A stretch of 64,000 bases of DNA from NCBI RefSeq assembly GCF_001426085.1, contig NZ_LMRR01000034.1:62001-126000 (forward strand). Direction: 5' to 3'. Shown in pieces: positions 37,901 through 48,062 of the stretch (the stretch's first letter is position 1; the number at the start of each line of letters is the position of its first letter). Under the pieces are notes generated by a model that did not search any database, was not told the origin of the DNA, and saw only the letters and a program-made list of their open reading frames with translations. The position numbers and the translations under genes are program-made. Origin of the DNA: Rhodococcus sp. Leaf278 (lineage in GTDB: Bacteria; Actinomycetota; Actinomycetes; Mycobacteriales; Mycobacteriaceae).

Positions 37901-38300
37901 GTTGACGTGCAATGGGGTGCCGGTGCCACTGCTGCGCACCGATCGACAGGATGTTCAGGTCGCTGGGGTGCGGTATCGCGCATGGCAGCCGCCGAGCGCT
38001 CTGCACCCGACGATCGAGGTACAGAGTCCGCTGCGTTTCGATCTCGTCGAGATGCAGACCGGACGTGCGGTGGGCGGTTGCTCGTACCACGTCGTTCATC
38101 CGGGTGGGAGGTCGTACGACGGCCCACCCGTCAACTCCGTCGAGGCCGAAGCACGCCGTAACGGCCGCTTCGAGGAGGGGGGGTTCACCTCGGGCAAGGT
38201 GGACGTAGCAAGATTGCTCGAGATACACGCTCGACAGGCGATCGATGTGAGTGCTCCCGGCATGTTGGACCTGCGCCGAACAGGAGTTCACACGCCCTGA
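34911..38300 (+). CDS. Transglutaminase-like protease / carboxylate-amine ligase (DUF2126) fusion
   Basis: An 1129-residue cytoplasmic protein matching Rv2566. Residues 1-300 form a bacterial transglutaminase-like domain with an intact triad: Cys193 in GSCRDSA, His242 in DLHAWTEVY and Asp258 in GMDPTSG. From about residue 340 comes DUF2126 (RLTVGGEPTFVAI, GKWYPGEPLPRWQ, LLELRGFEMPPHHQM), related to the glutamate-cysteine ligase fold of carboxylate-amine ligases. Thus one chain could both cut and form amide bonds. GTG 34911 has ACGAGGGG about 7 nt before it. It leads a three-gene cluster. Confidence 0.88.
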   Translation: MGIKVALEHRTSYQFDRTVKIFPHEIRLRPAPHSRTPIEAYSLKIEPAEHFVNWQQDVFGNFLARVVFPERTDRMSITVGLVADMASINPLDFFVEEWAEHFGFAYEEHDLPDLEPYLRPVDEDKAGSGPGPVVSAWVEKLQAAVVERGESLRTIDFLVMANQAVMSDVGYSVRMEPGVQTPDLTLTSAVGSCRDSAWLLVSVLRQMGLAARFVSGYLVQLSSDVKSLDGPSGPVEDFTDLHAWTEVYLPGAGWVGMDPTSGLFAGEGHIPLSATPHPSTAAAISGATSKCKAELDFSNTVVRVHEDPRTTLPYTADQWESIKVTAEKIDKRMHDQDIRLTVGGEPTFVAIENQEAPEWNTTADGPHKRKLASVLAERLRTIYAPDGLVQRSQGKWYPGEPLPRWQVGLFWRTDGQALWHDSDLIADPWLAEDLRPEPVNNSASQELIDELVKALGLPASQARPAYEDPLVKLLDLVRQPYGDPPADDEDLEPGTDSADARQRLLERLDSSTDEPAAFVLPISRTDDGSGWESADWKLRRGRIVLLEGDSPAGLRLPLRAISWDGGPVENPSDPTAPTPDLPVPQLMQQPPRAVDPAESRYAQLVNETSGVGGTAVTALVAEVRDGVLHVFMPPMDRLDDFVDLVSRVEHAASAIDTPVVIEGYGPPSDPRIQTLTVTPDPGVIEVNVQPTSSWAEQNELMERLYLEARKSRLSTEGFDNDGTTRGTGGGNHITLGGVTPVDSPVLRRPDLLVSLLTHWQRHPSLSYLFSGRFIGTTSQAPRADEGREESLYELEVAFSEIKRLTDADRSASPWVVDRALRHLLTDITGNTHRAEFCIDKLYSPDSTRGRLGLLELRGFEMPPHHQMAMVQSLLVRSMVSRFWDTPLQAPLIRHGANLHGRYMLPHFVINDIGRVVEDLREHGIEFDTSWLDPFTEFRFPRIGTTVVGDAEIELRGAIEPWNTLGEESTSSGTARYVDSSVERIQVQVAGADAGRYLLTCNGVPVPLLRTDRQDVQVAGVRYRAWQPPSALHPTIEVQSPLRFDLVEMQTGRAVGGCSYHVVHPGGRSYDGPPVNSVEAEARRNGRFEEGGFTSGKVDVARLLEIHARQAIDVSAPGMLDLRRTGVHTP

Positions 38301-38425
38301 CGCGTGCCTGCACAACAGAACGAGTCGACCGGTAGCGATCTCGGTCCGACGCGCATCGGAAGAATTCGGTCACGAACTCGTCCGGTGCCGGAGGGTGATC
38401 GACCGACGGAAGGAACAGCGGCTCG

Positions 38426-41089
38426 ATGGTGCCCGTAGATACTGCCCTCAGTGGTGCCGGTCGGAACGAACCTGTGACGGGCGAAGCCGGGTCGCCCTGG
38501 CTTGCTTATCGGGGTCGGCGTGAGGCCGTGATCGGTCGGGCAGATCGTTTCGACGAGATGCTCGATCCCGACGGCACCGTGCGTCCGCATTGGGCGGGGT
38601 TGATCGACGGGATGCGCGAGGCCGGTTCAGGCGCCATGCAGACGTTGCAGTCACGTGTCAGCCGACTCGTCGATGACCATGGCATCACGTACAACCCCAT
38701 TCCGACCGGCGGTTCCGAGTCGGTGCCCAGTGCAGTTCGGTGGGGTTTGGACAGCGTTCCGTTGGTGGTCGCGGCCGACGAGTGGGACCGTCTGGAAGCC
38801 GGTTTGGTTCAGCGGTCGATGTTGCTCGATGCGGTGCTCACCGATATCTACGGTGCCCAGGAGACCGTCAGGCAGGGGTTGATTCCACCGGAGCTGATCT
38901 TCGGCAACCCGGGCTATCTGCGGACGGCGCACGCGATCACCATCCCGGGTCCGCATCAATTGTTCATGCATGCCGCCGACGTCGCCCGCGGCTCCGACGG
39001 TCGATTCCAGGTCGCCGCGGACCGAACTCAGGCACCGTCCGGTGTGGGGTACGCGCTGGCGGATCGGCGAGTGATGTCGCGCGCAATGCCCGAGCTGTTC
39101 CAGGAGAGCAACCCCAGGCCGCTCTCGACGTTCGCGCGCGCGGTTCGGTTGGCACTGCGCGATGCTGCTCCCGCGTCGGCCGAGGATCCGGTGGTGGTTG
39201 TTCTGAGCCCCGGTTCGCATTCGGAGACTGCATTCGATCAGGCTTATCTCGCAACGGTTCTCGGCTTCCCGCTGGTGGAGAACGCCGATCTCGTCGTTCG
39301 GGACGGATGCCTGTGGATGCGATCGCTCGGCAAGCTCCGCAGGGTCGATGTGGTGCTCCGTCGGGTAGATGCCGAGTTCGCCGATCCACTGGACCTGCGT
39401 CCGGACTCGCATCTGGGTGTGGTGGGCCTGGTCGAGGTGCTGCGACGCGGTGCTGTCAGTGTGGTCAACACACTCGGCAGTGGGGTGCTCGAGAACCCTG
39501 CACTGCTTCCGTTGCTGCCTGCGCTGAGCCGGGCGCTGCTGGACGAAGATCTGGTTCTCGGCTCGGTTCCCACCTATTGGGGCGGTGACCCGAATCAGCT
39601 CTCGCACATCGGCAATCGGCTGCGTTCGCTCGTGCTGCGGTCGACCACATCGCGTCGCACGGTGGTAGGACACGACCTCACGGACGCAGGAGCTCGCGAC
39701 TTGTGGGATCGAATCGTGGCCGAGCCCTGGAAGTGGACCGGCCAGGAAGTGCCGGAATTCTCGTTGGCTCCCGTCGGTGCGTCGATCGGCGGGGCAGCGG
39801 GAGAACAGTTGGCCGTTGCCCCAGCTCAAGTGGGGATGAGACTGTTCACCGTCGCTCAGCGCGGTGGATACACCCCGATGCGCGGTGGATTGGGTCAGGT
39901 GGTGATCACGGCTCCGGTCACCGACCCGCTCATCACGGTGGCCTCGAAGGATGTCTGGGTCAAGTCTTTGGAACGGGTCACTCCGGCCGATTCTGCGCCG
40001 CACACCCCGCCTGCGACGGCGGAAGAGCTGCCGCAGTACGCCGCGTCGAACGTCGATGTGGTCAGCTCACCACGTGTGCTGGGCGATCTGTTCTGGTTCG
40101 GTCGCTACACCGAACGTGCCGAGGACATGACTCGCCTGCTGATCGCGGCACGCGAACGTAATCAGGACTACCGCTCCATGCCGTGGTTGGAGGGCAGCGA
40201 AAGCCTGCCGATTCTGCTCGAAGCGGTCACCAAGGTCTCGCGGACCGGACCGGGATTTCTCGACGAGAAGACCCGCGCCGACGCGATGATCGAGATGCGT
40301 TCACTGATGCTGTCCGCGGCCCGCCTCGGATCGCTGGCGCAATCGGTGGACCGGATGCAGCAGGCGGCACGAGCGGTGCGCGATCAGCTCTCGAACGACA
40401 CCTGGGCCGTGCTCAACCGCATCGACACCGCGCTCGAAGAATTGGCGGAATCACCGGTCAACAACGGTGCCCAACTGGCCGCGTCGCAATCGAGCGTGTT
40501 GCGAGGACTGCTCGCAGTGTCCGGATTGGCGTCGGAGTCGATGGTTCGCGATGCCGGCTGGTACCTGATGGACGCCGGTAAGCGGATCGAACGTGGTCTG
40601 CAGCTCACAGCGTTGGTTTCTGCAACACTGAGCCACGCCCTCACTCCGTCCACCGAACAGGCCGTCATCGATTCGGTGTTGTCGGCGGCCGAGTCCTCGG
40701 TGATCTATCGCCGACGCAACAGTGGCCGCGCACGTCCGGCAGCTGTTGCGCAGCTGCTGCTGTTCGACGAGGGAAACCCGCGAGCGCTGGTGTATCAGCT
40801 CGATCGTCTTCGCGACGACCTGGGATCGCTGCCCGATGCCTCGGGTACCTCACGGCCCGAGCAACTCGTCGAACAGATGCGGGTGCGGTTGCGCCGCGTG
40901 GACCCGGGCGATCTCGAATCGGTCGACGCCAACGGTCGCCGGGTAGACCTGATCGAGTTGGTGGACGGCATCCACGATTCCCTCGAGGAACTCTCTCGCG
41001 TCGTGCTAGCAACTCACATGTCGTTGCCGGGTGGCACGCAGCCGTTGTGGGGTAGCTCGAACATCCGGACTGCGAACGGGGTGCGGTGA
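38426..41089 (+). CDS. Circularly permuted ATP-grasp / alpha-E domain fusion protein
   Basis: An 887-residue protein matching Rv2567. Residues about 60-500 are the circularly permuted ATP-grasp domain (DGTVRPHWAGLIDGM, NPIPTGG, GNPGYLRTA, NADLVVRDGCLWMRS, PTYWGGDPNQL); residues about 530-860 are the all-helical alpha-E domain (LFWFGRYTERAEDMTRLL at its start, a clear family hallmark). The two halves are separate genes in many bacteria. The family is predicted to ligate amino acids or peptides using ATP; substrate unknown. AAGGAA precedes the ATG. It overlaps the next gene. Confidence 0.88.
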   Translation: MVPVDTALSGAGRNEPVTGEAGSPWLAYRGRREAVIGRADRFDEMLDPDGTVRPHWAGLIDGMREAGSGAMQTLQSRVSRLVDDHGITYNPIPTGGSESVPSAVRWGLDSVPLVVAADEWDRLEAGLVQRSMLLDAVLTDIYGAQETVRQGLIPPELIFGNPGYLRTAHAITIPGPHQLFMHAADVARGSDGRFQVAADRTQAPSGVGYALADRRVMSRAMPELFQESNPRPLSTFARAVRLALRDAAPASAEDPVVVVLSPGSHSETAFDQAYLATVLGFPLVENADLVVRDGCLWMRSLGKLRRVDVVLRRVDAEFADPLDLRPDSHLGVVGLVEVLRRGAVSVVNTLGSGVLENPALLPLLPALSRALLDEDLVLGSVPTYWGGDPNQLSHIGNRLRSLVLRSTTSRRTVVGHDLTDAGARDLWDRIVAEPWKWTGQEVPEFSLAPVGASIGGAAGEQLAVAPAQVGMRLFTVAQRGGYTPMRGGLGQVVITAPVTDPLITVASKDVWVKSLERVTPADSAPHTPPATAEELPQYAASNVDVVSSPRVLGDLFWFGRYTERAEDMTRLLIAARERNQDYRSMPWLEGSESLPILLEAVTKVSRTGPGFLDEKTRADAMIEMRSLMLSAARLGSLAQSVDRMQQAARAVRDQLSNDTWAVLNRIDTALEELAESPVNNGAQLAASQSSVLRGLLAVSGLASESMVRDAGWYLMDAGKRIERGLQLTALVSATLSHALTPSTEQAVIDSVLSAAESSVIYRRRNSGRARPAAVAQLLLFDEGNPRALVYQLDRLRDDLGSLPDASGTSRPEQLVEQMRVRLRRVDPGDLESVDANGRRVDLIELVDGIHDSLEELSRVVLATHMSLPGGTQPLWGSSNIRTANGVR

Positions 41090-41988
41090 TGAGTCGTCGG
41101 TACCGAATCAAGCACATCACGACCTACACCTACTCCGATCGCGTGTCCTCGTCGTACGGTCGAGGATTTCTCGCGCCGCGAGACATGGACGGCCAACACT
41201 GCATGGAGAAATCCGTCATCGTGGAACCTGCGCCGACCGATCAGTCCTTCGGGGTCGACGTTTACGGCAACGAGGACGTGTACTTCCACGTGACGCACGA
41301 TCACGAGAAGTTGGTGGTGACGGCGGACTCTCTGGTGGAGGTATATCCGCGGCCGGCGGACGAGACCACGTCGTGGCCGGCAACCGCGCCGTGGGAGTCC
41401 GCTCGGATGGCGCGGTTCGACCCCACCGTGCCGGCGGATCCGGCCCGCGCGTGTGCAGTGGAATTCGCTCTGGATCTTCCCTCTCCGGAGATCACCGACG
41501 ACGTGCGTGCGTATGCGGCACCCAGCTTCTGGCCGGATCGACCGCTGGCGGACGTCATCGTCGATCTGACGCATCGTATTTTCACCGACTTTCGGTATCT
41601 GTCCGGTTCCACGACGGTCTCGACCACCGTGGCCGATGTACTGGCCGCACGGTCGGGCGTGTGCCAGGATTTCGCTCGACTGGCCATTGCGTGCCTGCGT
41701 TCGCAGGGTCTGGCTGCGAGGTACGTGTCGGGATATCTTGCAACCGAACCCCCGCCCGGCAAGGAACGCATGATCGGGGTCGATGCAACCCACGCGTGGG
41801 CCGCGGTGTGGATGCCGAACGATCGGTGGCTCGCGTTCGATCCCACCAACGACCAGTTGGTCGACGAGCGGTACGCGACGGTGGCGTGGGGGCGTGACTA
41901 CGCCGACGTGCCGCCCCTGCGCGGGATCATCTACACCGAGGCGGAGGAGAGCACCATCGCCGTGTCGGTGGATGTTGCACCCCAGTAG
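41089..41988 (+). CDS. Transglutaminase-like cysteine protease
   Basis: A 299-residue protein matching Rv2569c. The N-terminal beta domain starts RYRIKHITTYTYSDRVS, then a transglutaminase core with triad Cys192 (SGVCQDFA), His235 (DATHAWAAVW) and Asp251 (AFDPTND). No signal peptide is present, so it acts in the cytoplasm with its two neighbours. The ATG overlaps the stop of the ATP-grasp gene by one base; a GTG three bases earlier is possible. It is a shorter paralog of the N-terminal part of the cluster's first gene. Confidence 0.88.
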   Translation: MSRRYRIKHITTYTYSDRVSSSYGRGFLAPRDMDGQHCMEKSVIVEPAPTDQSFGVDVYGNEDVYFHVTHDHEKLVVTADSLVEVYPRPADETTSWPATAPWESARMARFDPTVPADPARACAVEFALDLPSPEITDDVRAYAAPSFWPDRPLADVIVDLTHRIFTDFRYLSGSTTVSTTVADVLAARSGVCQDFARLAIACLRSQGLAARYVSGYLATEPPPGKERMIGVDATHAWAAVWMPNDRWLAFDPTNDQLVDERYATVAWGRDYADVPPLRGIIYTEAEESTIAVSVDVAPQ

Positions 41989-42001
41989 CGAACCCTGCAT
42001 A

Positions 42002-42039
42002 ATTCGATGGTTCGGGGGTAACCGACCATCTGGTCGAAT
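42002..42039 (+). terminator. Possible hairpin after the transglutaminase cluster
   Basis: GATGG (42006-42010) pairs with CCATC (42026-42030), extended inward by TCGG/CCGA with one bulge. The flanking ATTCGA/TCGAAT offers an alternative outer stem. There is no T-run. It starts 14 nt after the cluster's last stop. Confidence 0.4.
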
Positions 42040-42143
42040 CTGGGGATGTGACGTGCGAAAAGCCGCAAACAGGACAATCGTGTCTCATTCGTAGTCGTCG
42101 ACACAGCACGGAAAATCGCAGCGAACAGGTAGCTTGGACATCG

Positions 42144-43313
42144 ATGACCGCAACACTGGCAGACCCTGTATCAGAGGTAGTAGCAGCAGCGCAGCGCCTC
42201 CTCGCCAAGCGCACCGGAGCTCCGGTGACGCTGATCGACCCGGTGAACCTGGGCGGTAGCGGCCAGGCGATCGTATTGCGAGTCAAGGTCTCGGAGAACC
42301 CCTTTCAGCTGCCTCGGACCCTGGTGCTCAAGCAGGTGCGGGACGTGACCGGCGAGTCGGAACTGCATACCGAACTGGCCCACATCGCAGGGTCGAGTGC
42401 ATTCCTGCGGGAGGCAGCCTCGTACCAGTTCGCCAATGCTCTGGCCACCGACAGCAGGCCGGGGCCGGAACTGCACGCATACGACCTCGACGCACGGTTG
42501 CTCGTACTCAGCGACCTCGGTGACGCCAGCCCCATCACATCTCTGTTGCGAAATTCGGACGAGGCGGCAGTGACCAACTCGCTGATGGCCATGGCCCAGG
42601 CGCTCGGCCGAATGCATGCCGCGACCGTCGGCCGAGAGGACGATTTCGCAGCCCTGCTCCGGCGCGTAGGGCAGCCCGACACCACGGACGGAATCTCCGC
42701 GCAGATCCCCGATGCACTGGCCGAAGTTCCCGAATTGTTGGCCGGCTTGCCGGGGGTGGGTCCCACCCCGGCTGCGCTGCTCGATCGGGTGTCTCGCAGT
42801 GGACGGCTGTTCGCGCACGGGGCCTTCCGGGCTTTCAGTCCGTCCGATCTGTGTCCCGACAACATCATCGTCAACGACGAAGGTGTCCGTTTTCTCGACT
42901 ACGAGTGGGGCGGATTCCGCGACGCCACCCTCGACATCACCTACGCGCTGGCCTCGTTCCCGGGCTGCCTGTGCAGCTTCGAGCTCACGCACGAACGCGA
43001 GCAGGCGATGATCGATGCATGGCGTTCGGAGGTCGTCGGGATCTGGCCTGCGCTGGCCGACGACACCGCCCTGGCGAGCAAGATCCTCGACGCGCGGCTG
43101 ATCTGGGTATGGCTGACCACGTACTGGTTCCTCCCGGACGACCACACGCGCATTGCCGCGGCGCGGGCACATCACCTCTCGGTTCCGCGGTCGCAGGCGC
43201 TCGTTTCCCGATGGTCCGTGTTGGCCGACAGTGCCGAACGGGCCGGTGAGACCGGCATCGCCGAGTACGCGGCATCCGTCGTGACCGCGTTGCGGGCGAA
43301 GTGGGAGCGGTAG
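42144..43313 (+). CDS. Phosphotransferase family (APH-like kinase fold) protein
   Basis: A 389-residue kinase-like protein. The N-lobe has [16 protein letters not shown] with a following VLKQV lysine; the catalytic segment reads [10 protein letters not shown] followed by FLDYEW, the equivalents of the Brenner HxDxxxxN and the metal-binding Asp. The usual His of the catalytic loop is not obvious (Ser-Asp instead), but the main Asp and Asn are kept. It resembles aminoglycoside and small-molecule phosphotransferases; the substrate is unknown and resistance should not be assumed. The ATG lacks a clear ribosome-binding site. Confidence 0.72.
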   Translation: MTATLADPVSEVVAAAQRLLAKRTGAPVTLIDPVNLGGSGQAIVLRVKVSENPFQLPRTLVLKQVRDVTGESELHTELAHIAGSSAFLREAASYQFANALATDSRPGPELHAYDLDARLLVLSDLGDASPITSLLRNSDEAAVTNSLMAMAQALGRMHAATVGREDDFAALLRRVGQPDTTDGISAQIPDALAEVPELLAGLPGVGPTPAALLDRVSRSGRLFAHGAFRAFSPSDLCPDNIIVNDEGVRFLDYEWGGFRDATLDITYALASFPGCLCSFELTHEREQAMIDAWRSEVVGIWPALADDTALASKILDARLIWVWLTTYWFLPDDHTRIAAARAHHLSVPRSQALVSRWSVLADSAERAGETGIAEYAASVVTALRAKWER

Positions 43314-43362
43314 CCACGACGTCGTTCGCCTTCTCGGCAGCACGATCGGTAGCGTTCGACCG

Positions 43363-44769
43363 GTGAGTGGCGGCTTCGGAAGTGACATGTCGGGCAGTGA
43401 TGTTTCGAGCAGCGACGACCCCGGCGATGGTCTCTTCGATACCCCGGCACCCCCGGAGGCGACGATCGCCGAGTCCCGGCCGACCTCGACCTACGTCCGG
43501 CCCGACGCGCCGCTGGCGGTGAGGATGCGTCCGACAACCCTCGACGAGGTGGTCGGACAGTCTCATCTACTGGCTCCCGGTGCACCGTTGCGTCGGTTGG
43601 TCGAGGGATCCGGTGCGTCGTCGGTGATGCTCTACGGTCCGCCGGGAACCGGAAAGACGACGCTCGCGTCGTTGATTTCCGGAGCCACTGGACGAAAGTT
43701 CGAGGCGTTGTCGGCCCTGTCGGCAGGTGTGAAGGAAGTGCGTAACGTCATCGAACTCGCGCGACGCCGGTTGCTGTCCGGCGAACAGACCGTGCTGTTC
43801 ATCGACGAGGTGCACCGCTTCTCCAAGACGCAGCAGGACGCACTGCTCGCAGCCGTCGAGAACCGAATCGTGTTGCTGGTGGCGGCGACCACCGAGAATC
43901 CGTCGTTCTCGGTGGTGTCGCCTCTGCTGTCGCGGTCGCTGGTGTTGCAACTCCAACCGTTGGGATCCGACGACATCGAGTTGCTGTTGACGCGCGCCGC
44001 CAACGACCCGCGCGGTCTGGACGGTGCGGTGACGATCGCCGAGGACGCGATGGATCACCTGGTGCGTCTCGCGGCCGGTGACGCCCGCCGAGCGTTGACG
44101 GCCCTCGAGGCGGCAGCGGGTGCCGCGACCGACGGAACGCTGGACCTCGCGACGGTCGAGGCCAGTGTCGACAAGGCCGCCGTCCGCTACGACCGCGACG
44201 GAGACCAGCACTACGACGTCATCAGTGCGTTCATCAAGTCGATCAGAGGGTCCGACGTCGACGCCGCTTTGCATTATCTGGCGCGCATGATCACCGCGGG
44301 AGAGGACGCGCGGTTCATCGCCCGACGTTTGGTGGTGCACGCCAGCGAGGACATCGGAATGGCCGATCCGACGGCACTGCAGACGGCGACGGCTGCGGCG
44401 AACGCCGTACAGATGATCGGCATGCCCGAGGCGAGGTTGGCGCTTGCGCAGGCCACCATCCACCTGGCCACCGCGCCGAAGTCGGGCGCGGTGATCGCGG
44501 CTCTCGGTGCGGCCATGGCCGATGTTGCGGCCGGAAAGTCGGGCTCGGTACCGCCGCATCTGCGCGACGGGCACTACAAGGGAGCTCAGGGGTTGGGGAA
44601 TGCCGTCGGATACAAGTACCCGCACAGCAGTCCGGGCGGCGTGCTGGGGCAGCAGTATCCACCGGATGAATTGGTGGGCGTGAACTATTACGAGCCCACC
44701 GAACACGGTGCCGAGCGGGAAATTGCGACCCGGGTGGGGAAACTGCGCCGCATCATCCGAGGCCGATAG
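43363..44769 (+). CDS. rarA: Replication-associated recombination ATPase RarA/MgsA
   Basis: A 468-residue clamp-loader-type AAA+ protein acting at stalled forks. Walker A is GPPGTGKTT (residues about 90-98), Walker B is [10 protein letters not shown], with [11 protein letters not shown] as sensor 1 and SRSLVLQL after it; the C-terminal tetramerisation domain contains [16 protein letters not shown] and LPPHLRDG-like sequence (here [13 protein letters not shown]). A 45-residue low-complexity N-terminus precedes the core. It sits between the kinase-like gene and alaS, as in mycobacteria. Confidence 0.93.
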   Translation: MSGGFGSDMSGSDVSSSDDPGDGLFDTPAPPEATIAESRPTSTYVRPDAPLAVRMRPTTLDEVVGQSHLLAPGAPLRRLVEGSGASSVMLYGPPGTGKTTLASLISGATGRKFEALSALSAGVKEVRNVIELARRRLLSGEQTVLFIDEVHRFSKTQQDALLAAVENRIVLLVAATTENPSFSVVSPLLSRSLVLQLQPLGSDDIELLLTRAANDPRGLDGAVTIAEDAMDHLVRLAAGDARRALTALEAAAGAATDGTLDLATVEASVDKAAVRYDRDGDQHYDVISAFIKSIRGSDVDAALHYLARMITAGEDARFIARRLVVHASEDIGMADPTALQTATAAANAVQMIGMPEARLALAQATIHLATAPKSGAVIAALGAAMADVAAGKSGSVPPHLRDGHYKGAQGLGNAVGYKYPHSSPGGVLGQQYPPDELVGVNYYEPTEHGAEREIATRVGKLRRIIRGR

Positions 44770-44799
44770 GCCCTCGATTCGGCACAGGGTCTCGGACGC

Positions 44800-44805
44800 T
44801 AACCT
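44800..44805 (+). promoter_or_regulatory. -10 hexamer TAACCT, probable leaderless alaS transcript
   Basis: TAACCT (TANNNT) ends 6 nt before the alaS GTG at 44812, so transcription would begin at or beside the start codon. No ribosome-binding site is seen. The best -35 is TTCGGC with a 16-nt gap, which is weak. Confidence 0.42.
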
Positions 44806-44811
44806 GTAGCA

Positions 44812-47481
44812 GTGCAGACCCATGAGATCCGCAGGCGTTTCCTCGACCATTTCGTGAAGGCGGGACACACCGAAGTACCCAGTGCGTCGTTGATCCTCGA
44901 CGACCCGAACCTGCTGTTCGTCAACGCGGGCATGGTTCCCTTCGTGCCGTTCTTCCTCGGTCAGCAGACGCCGCCGTACAAGACTGCGACGAGTGTCCAG
45001 AAGTGCGTGCGCACCCTCGACATCGAGAACGTCGGCATCACCACTCGGCACAACACCTTCTTCCAGATGGCCGGCAACTTCTCGTTCGGCGATTACTTCA
45101 AGCGCGACGCGATTCGCTACGCGTGGACTCTGCTGACGAACAGCGTCGAGGACGGTGGGTACGGGTTCGACCCCGAGCGCATCTGGGCCACCGCGTATCT
45201 CGACGACGACGAGGCGATCGAGCTCTGGAAGGAGATCGCCGGTCTGCCCGACGAGCGCATCCAACGGCGCGGAATGGCCGACAACTACTGGTCGATGGGC
45301 ATTCCCGGACCCTGCGGCCCGTGCTCGGAGATCTATTACGACCGCGGACCCGAGTTCGGCGTCGACGGCGGTCCGGAGGCCGACGAGGATCGGTACATCG
45401 AGATCTGGAACCTCGTGTTCATGCAGAACGAGCGCGGCAAGGGAATCAGCAAGGACGACTTCGAGATTCTCGGTCCGCTGCCGAAGCAGAACATCGACAC
45501 CGGCATGGGCGTCGAGCGCGTCGCGTTCCTGCTGCAGGGCGTGGACAACGTGTACGAGACCGATCTCGTTCGACCGGTGATCGCCAAGGCCGAGGAACTC
45601 TCGGGGCGCGCATACGGTGCGAATCACGACGACGACGTGCGCTTCCGCGTCATCGCCGATCACGCACGCACCGCTGCACTGCTCATCTCCGATGGCGTCA
45701 ACCCAGGCAACGACGGTCGCGGCTACGTGCTGCGTCGGTTGCTACGCCGCATCGTGCGCTCGGCGCGTCTGCTCGGTGCTCCCGACGAGACGATGGCGCA
45801 GTTCGTCACCGTCGTGCGAGACACGATGGCGGAGTCCTACCCGAACCTGGTCACCGACTTCGATCGCATTCTGACCGTGGCGGTGGGGGAGGAGACGGCA
45901 TTCCTCAAGACCCTCACCTCGGGTTCACGGTTGTTCGAGAGCGCGGCAGAGACGGTCAAGGCGTCGGGCGCGAAGAAGATCGGCGGCGCCGAGGCGTTCG
46001 CGCTGCACGACACGTACGGCTTCCCGATCGATCTGACGCTCGAAATGGCCGCCGAGGCGGGTCTGTCGGTCGACGAGGACGGTTTCCGTTCGTTGATGGC
46101 CGAGCAGCGAAACCGAGCCAAGGACGACGCCCGCGCGCGCAAGCATGCACACGCCGACCTCACGGTCTATCGGGATTTCGTCGACGGTTCGCCGACCGAG
46201 TTCACCGGCTTCGATGAACTCGGTTCCGACGCAACGGTATTGGCCTTGATCTCCAACGGTGTCCGCGTTCCGACCGCGGTTGCCGGAGACAGCATCGAGA
46301 TCATCCTCGACCGCAGCCCGCTCTACGCCGAGTCCGGTGGACAGATCGCCGACATCGGCACCATCACCGCTCCCGGCCTCGGCGTCAAGGTCAACGATGT
46401 GCAGAAGATCGCCAAGAAGGTCTGGACGCACAAGTCGGTGGTCGAGTCGGGTCAGATCACCGAGGGCGACACCGTCCACGTCGACGTCGACCACGCCTGG
46501 CGCAAGGGCGCTACCCAGGGCCACTCGGGTACCCACATGGTGCACGCGGCACTGCGACAGGTGCTCGGGCCCAACGCAACTCAGGCCGGTTCGTTGAACA
46601 AACCCGGCTACCTCCGGTTCGACTTCTCCTGGCAGGGCGCGCTCTCGGATGCCCAGCGTGACGACATCGAGAACGTGGCCAACGACGCGGTGGGCTCCGA
46701 CTTCGAGGTCAACACCATGGTCACCGATCTCGACAGCGCCAAGAAGATGGGTGCGATGGCGCTGTTCGGCGAGAACTACGGAGACGAAGTGCGAGTGGTC
46801 GAGATCGGTGGGCCGTTCTCGATGGAATTGTGCGGTGGTACCCACGTACAGCACTCGTCGCAGATCGGCCCGGTCACCATCCTGGGCGAGTCGTCGGTCG
46901 GATCCGGCGTGCGCCGCGTCGAAGCCTTCGTCGGCCTCGATTCGTACCGCTATCTCGCCAAGGAACGTGCTCTGCTGGCCGGCGTCGCGTCGTCGCTCAA
47001 GGTGCCTTCCGAGGAAGTGCCCGCGCGCATCGAGAACCTGGTCGAGCGCCTTCGCGTCGCCGAGAAGGAGCTCGACGCGGTCAAGGCCGCGGCGGTACTG
47101 GCCTCGGCGGGCGAGTTCGTCGGAAAGGCCGAGCGGTTCGGCGATGTTCGCGCGGTGGTCGCCCAGGCCCCCGAGGGCGTCGGCGGTAACGATCTGCGCA
47201 CCCTGGTGACCGATATTCGAGGACGACTGGGTGCGGATCCGGCCGTCGTGGTGCTGCTCGGCACGGTCGGCGACAGGGTCCCGTTCGTGGTGTCGACCAA
47301 CAAGGCTGCCCAGGACGCGGGCGTCGCCGCCGGTGACCTGGTAGCGGCCTTCGGTCCGAGCATCGGTGGGCGGGGTGGCGGCAAGCCGGAATTGGCGCAG
47401 GGGTCGGGATCGGACGTTGCCGGAATCGCTGCCGGTATCGACGCCGCCCGGGCTCGACTGTCCGAACTCACGACCCGCTGA
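44812..47481 (+). CDS. alaS: Alanine--tRNA ligase
   Basis: An 889-residue class II synthetase that charges tRNA-Ala. Domains in order: catalytic core ([32 protein letters not shown], split), tRNA-recognition domain ([18 protein letters not shown]), editing domain with zinc ligands HSGTHMVH and CGGTH, and the C-Ala oligomerisation domain with a DHHA1-type end ([15 protein letters not shown]). Its GTG sits just after a -10 box with no ribosome-binding site. ruvX follows after 5 nt and mltG and aroE are coupled to it. Confidence 0.97.
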   Translation: MQTHEIRRRFLDHFVKAGHTEVPSASLILDDPNLLFVNAGMVPFVPFFLGQQTPPYKTATSVQKCVRTLDIENVGITTRHNTFFQMAGNFSFGDYFKRDAIRYAWTLLTNSVEDGGYGFDPERIWATAYLDDDEAIELWKEIAGLPDERIQRRGMADNYWSMGIPGPCGPCSEIYYDRGPEFGVDGGPEADEDRYIEIWNLVFMQNERGKGISKDDFEILGPLPKQNIDTGMGVERVAFLLQGVDNVYETDLVRPVIAKAEELSGRAYGANHDDDVRFRVIADHARTAALLISDGVNPGNDGRGYVLRRLLRRIVRSARLLGAPDETMAQFVTVVRDTMAESYPNLVTDFDRILTVAVGEETAFLKTLTSGSRLFESAAETVKASGAKKIGGAEAFALHDTYGFPIDLTLEMAAEAGLSVDEDGFRSLMAEQRNRAKDDARARKHAHADLTVYRDFVDGSPTEFTGFDELGSDATVLALISNGVRVPTAVAGDSIEIILDRSPLYAESGGQIADIGTITAPGLGVKVNDVQKIAKKVWTHKSVVESGQITEGDTVHVDVDHAWRKGATQGHSGTHMVHAALRQVLGPNATQAGSLNKPGYLRFDFSWQGALSDAQRDDIENVANDAVGSDFEVNTMVTDLDSAKKMGAMALFGENYGDEVRVVEIGGPFSMELCGGTHVQHSSQIGPVTILGESSVGSGVRRVEAFVGLDSYRYLAKERALLAGVASSLKVPSEEVPARIENLVERLRVAEKELDAVKAAAVLASAGEFVGKAERFGDVRAVVAQAPEGVGGNDLRTLVTDIRGRLGADPAVVVLLGTVGDRVPFVVSTNKAAQDAGVAAGDLVAAFGPSIGGRGGGKPELAQGSGSDVAGIAAGIDAARARLSELTTR

Positions 47482-47486
47482 CGACA

Positions 47487-48062
47487 ATGGCCAACCAGGG
47501 GCGTGGCCCCGATCGGCCCGGCGTGGACGATCCGGGCCGGGGACGACGAATCGGTATCGACGTCGGCAGCGTTCGCATCGGAATCGCGTCCAGCGACCCC
47601 GACGGTGTGCTCGCGACGCCGGTCGAGACGGTGCCGCGTTCGAAGGTCAAGGGTCCCGATGCCCCCGACGTGGTGCGCGTTGCGGAGATCGTGGCCGAAT
47701 ACGAGGCTGTCGAGATCGTGATCGGTCTGCCCCGGACGCTGCGCGGCGAGCGCGGTAGTGCGGTCGATGCGGCCGAGAAATTCGGTCGGTCCCTCCACCG
47801 ACGGTTGGACGACGTGCCGATTCGAATGGCCGACGAGCGACTGACTACCGTAAGTGCGTCGCGTGCACTACGGGACAGCGGTGTACGGGCCAAGAATCAG
47901 CGATCGGTGATCGATCAGGCTGCGGCGGTGGCGATATTGCAGGGCTGGCTCGACGAACGTCGTGCCGTGTCGACTCGCGCAGCTGCCGATCACGCGGTCT
48001 CGGATGACGCGGTCTCGAATGACGCAGGGACGAATTCAGGATCGACGGAGGTCGACGAGTGA
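47487..48062 (+). CDS. ruvX: YqgF/RuvX RNase H-fold nuclease
   Basis: A 191-residue RNase H-fold protein, described as a putative Holliday junction resolvase and, in some bacteria, as an rRNA 5' processing nuclease. The core begins [12 protein letters not shown] (first acidic residue), then [13 protein letters not shown], and [16 protein letters not shown]- and C-terminal extensions of about 18 and 30 residues are low-complexity. Together with ruvCAB and rarA it adds to the recombination genes in this window. It ends in a GTGA overlap with mltG. Confidence 0.92.
   Translation: MANQGRGPDRPGVDDPGRGRRIGIDVGSVRIGIASSDPDGVLATPVETVPRSKVKGPDAPDVVRVAEIVAEYEAVEIVIGLPRTLRGERGSAVDAAEKFGRSLHRRLDDVPIRMADERLTTVSASRALRDSGVRAKNQRSVIDQAAAVAILQGWLDERRAVSTRAAADHAVSDDAVSNDAGTNSGSTEVDE

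Noticed and set aside
41989..42143. Riboswitch or small RNA between the transglutaminase gene and the kinase-like gene
   Set aside because: A short hairpin exists at 42002-42039 but nothing matches a known riboswitch core; I list it only as a weak terminator.
43567..45663. 698-residue open frame antisense to rarA and alaS
   Set aside because: Both sense-strand genes are clear and the antisense product resembles no family.
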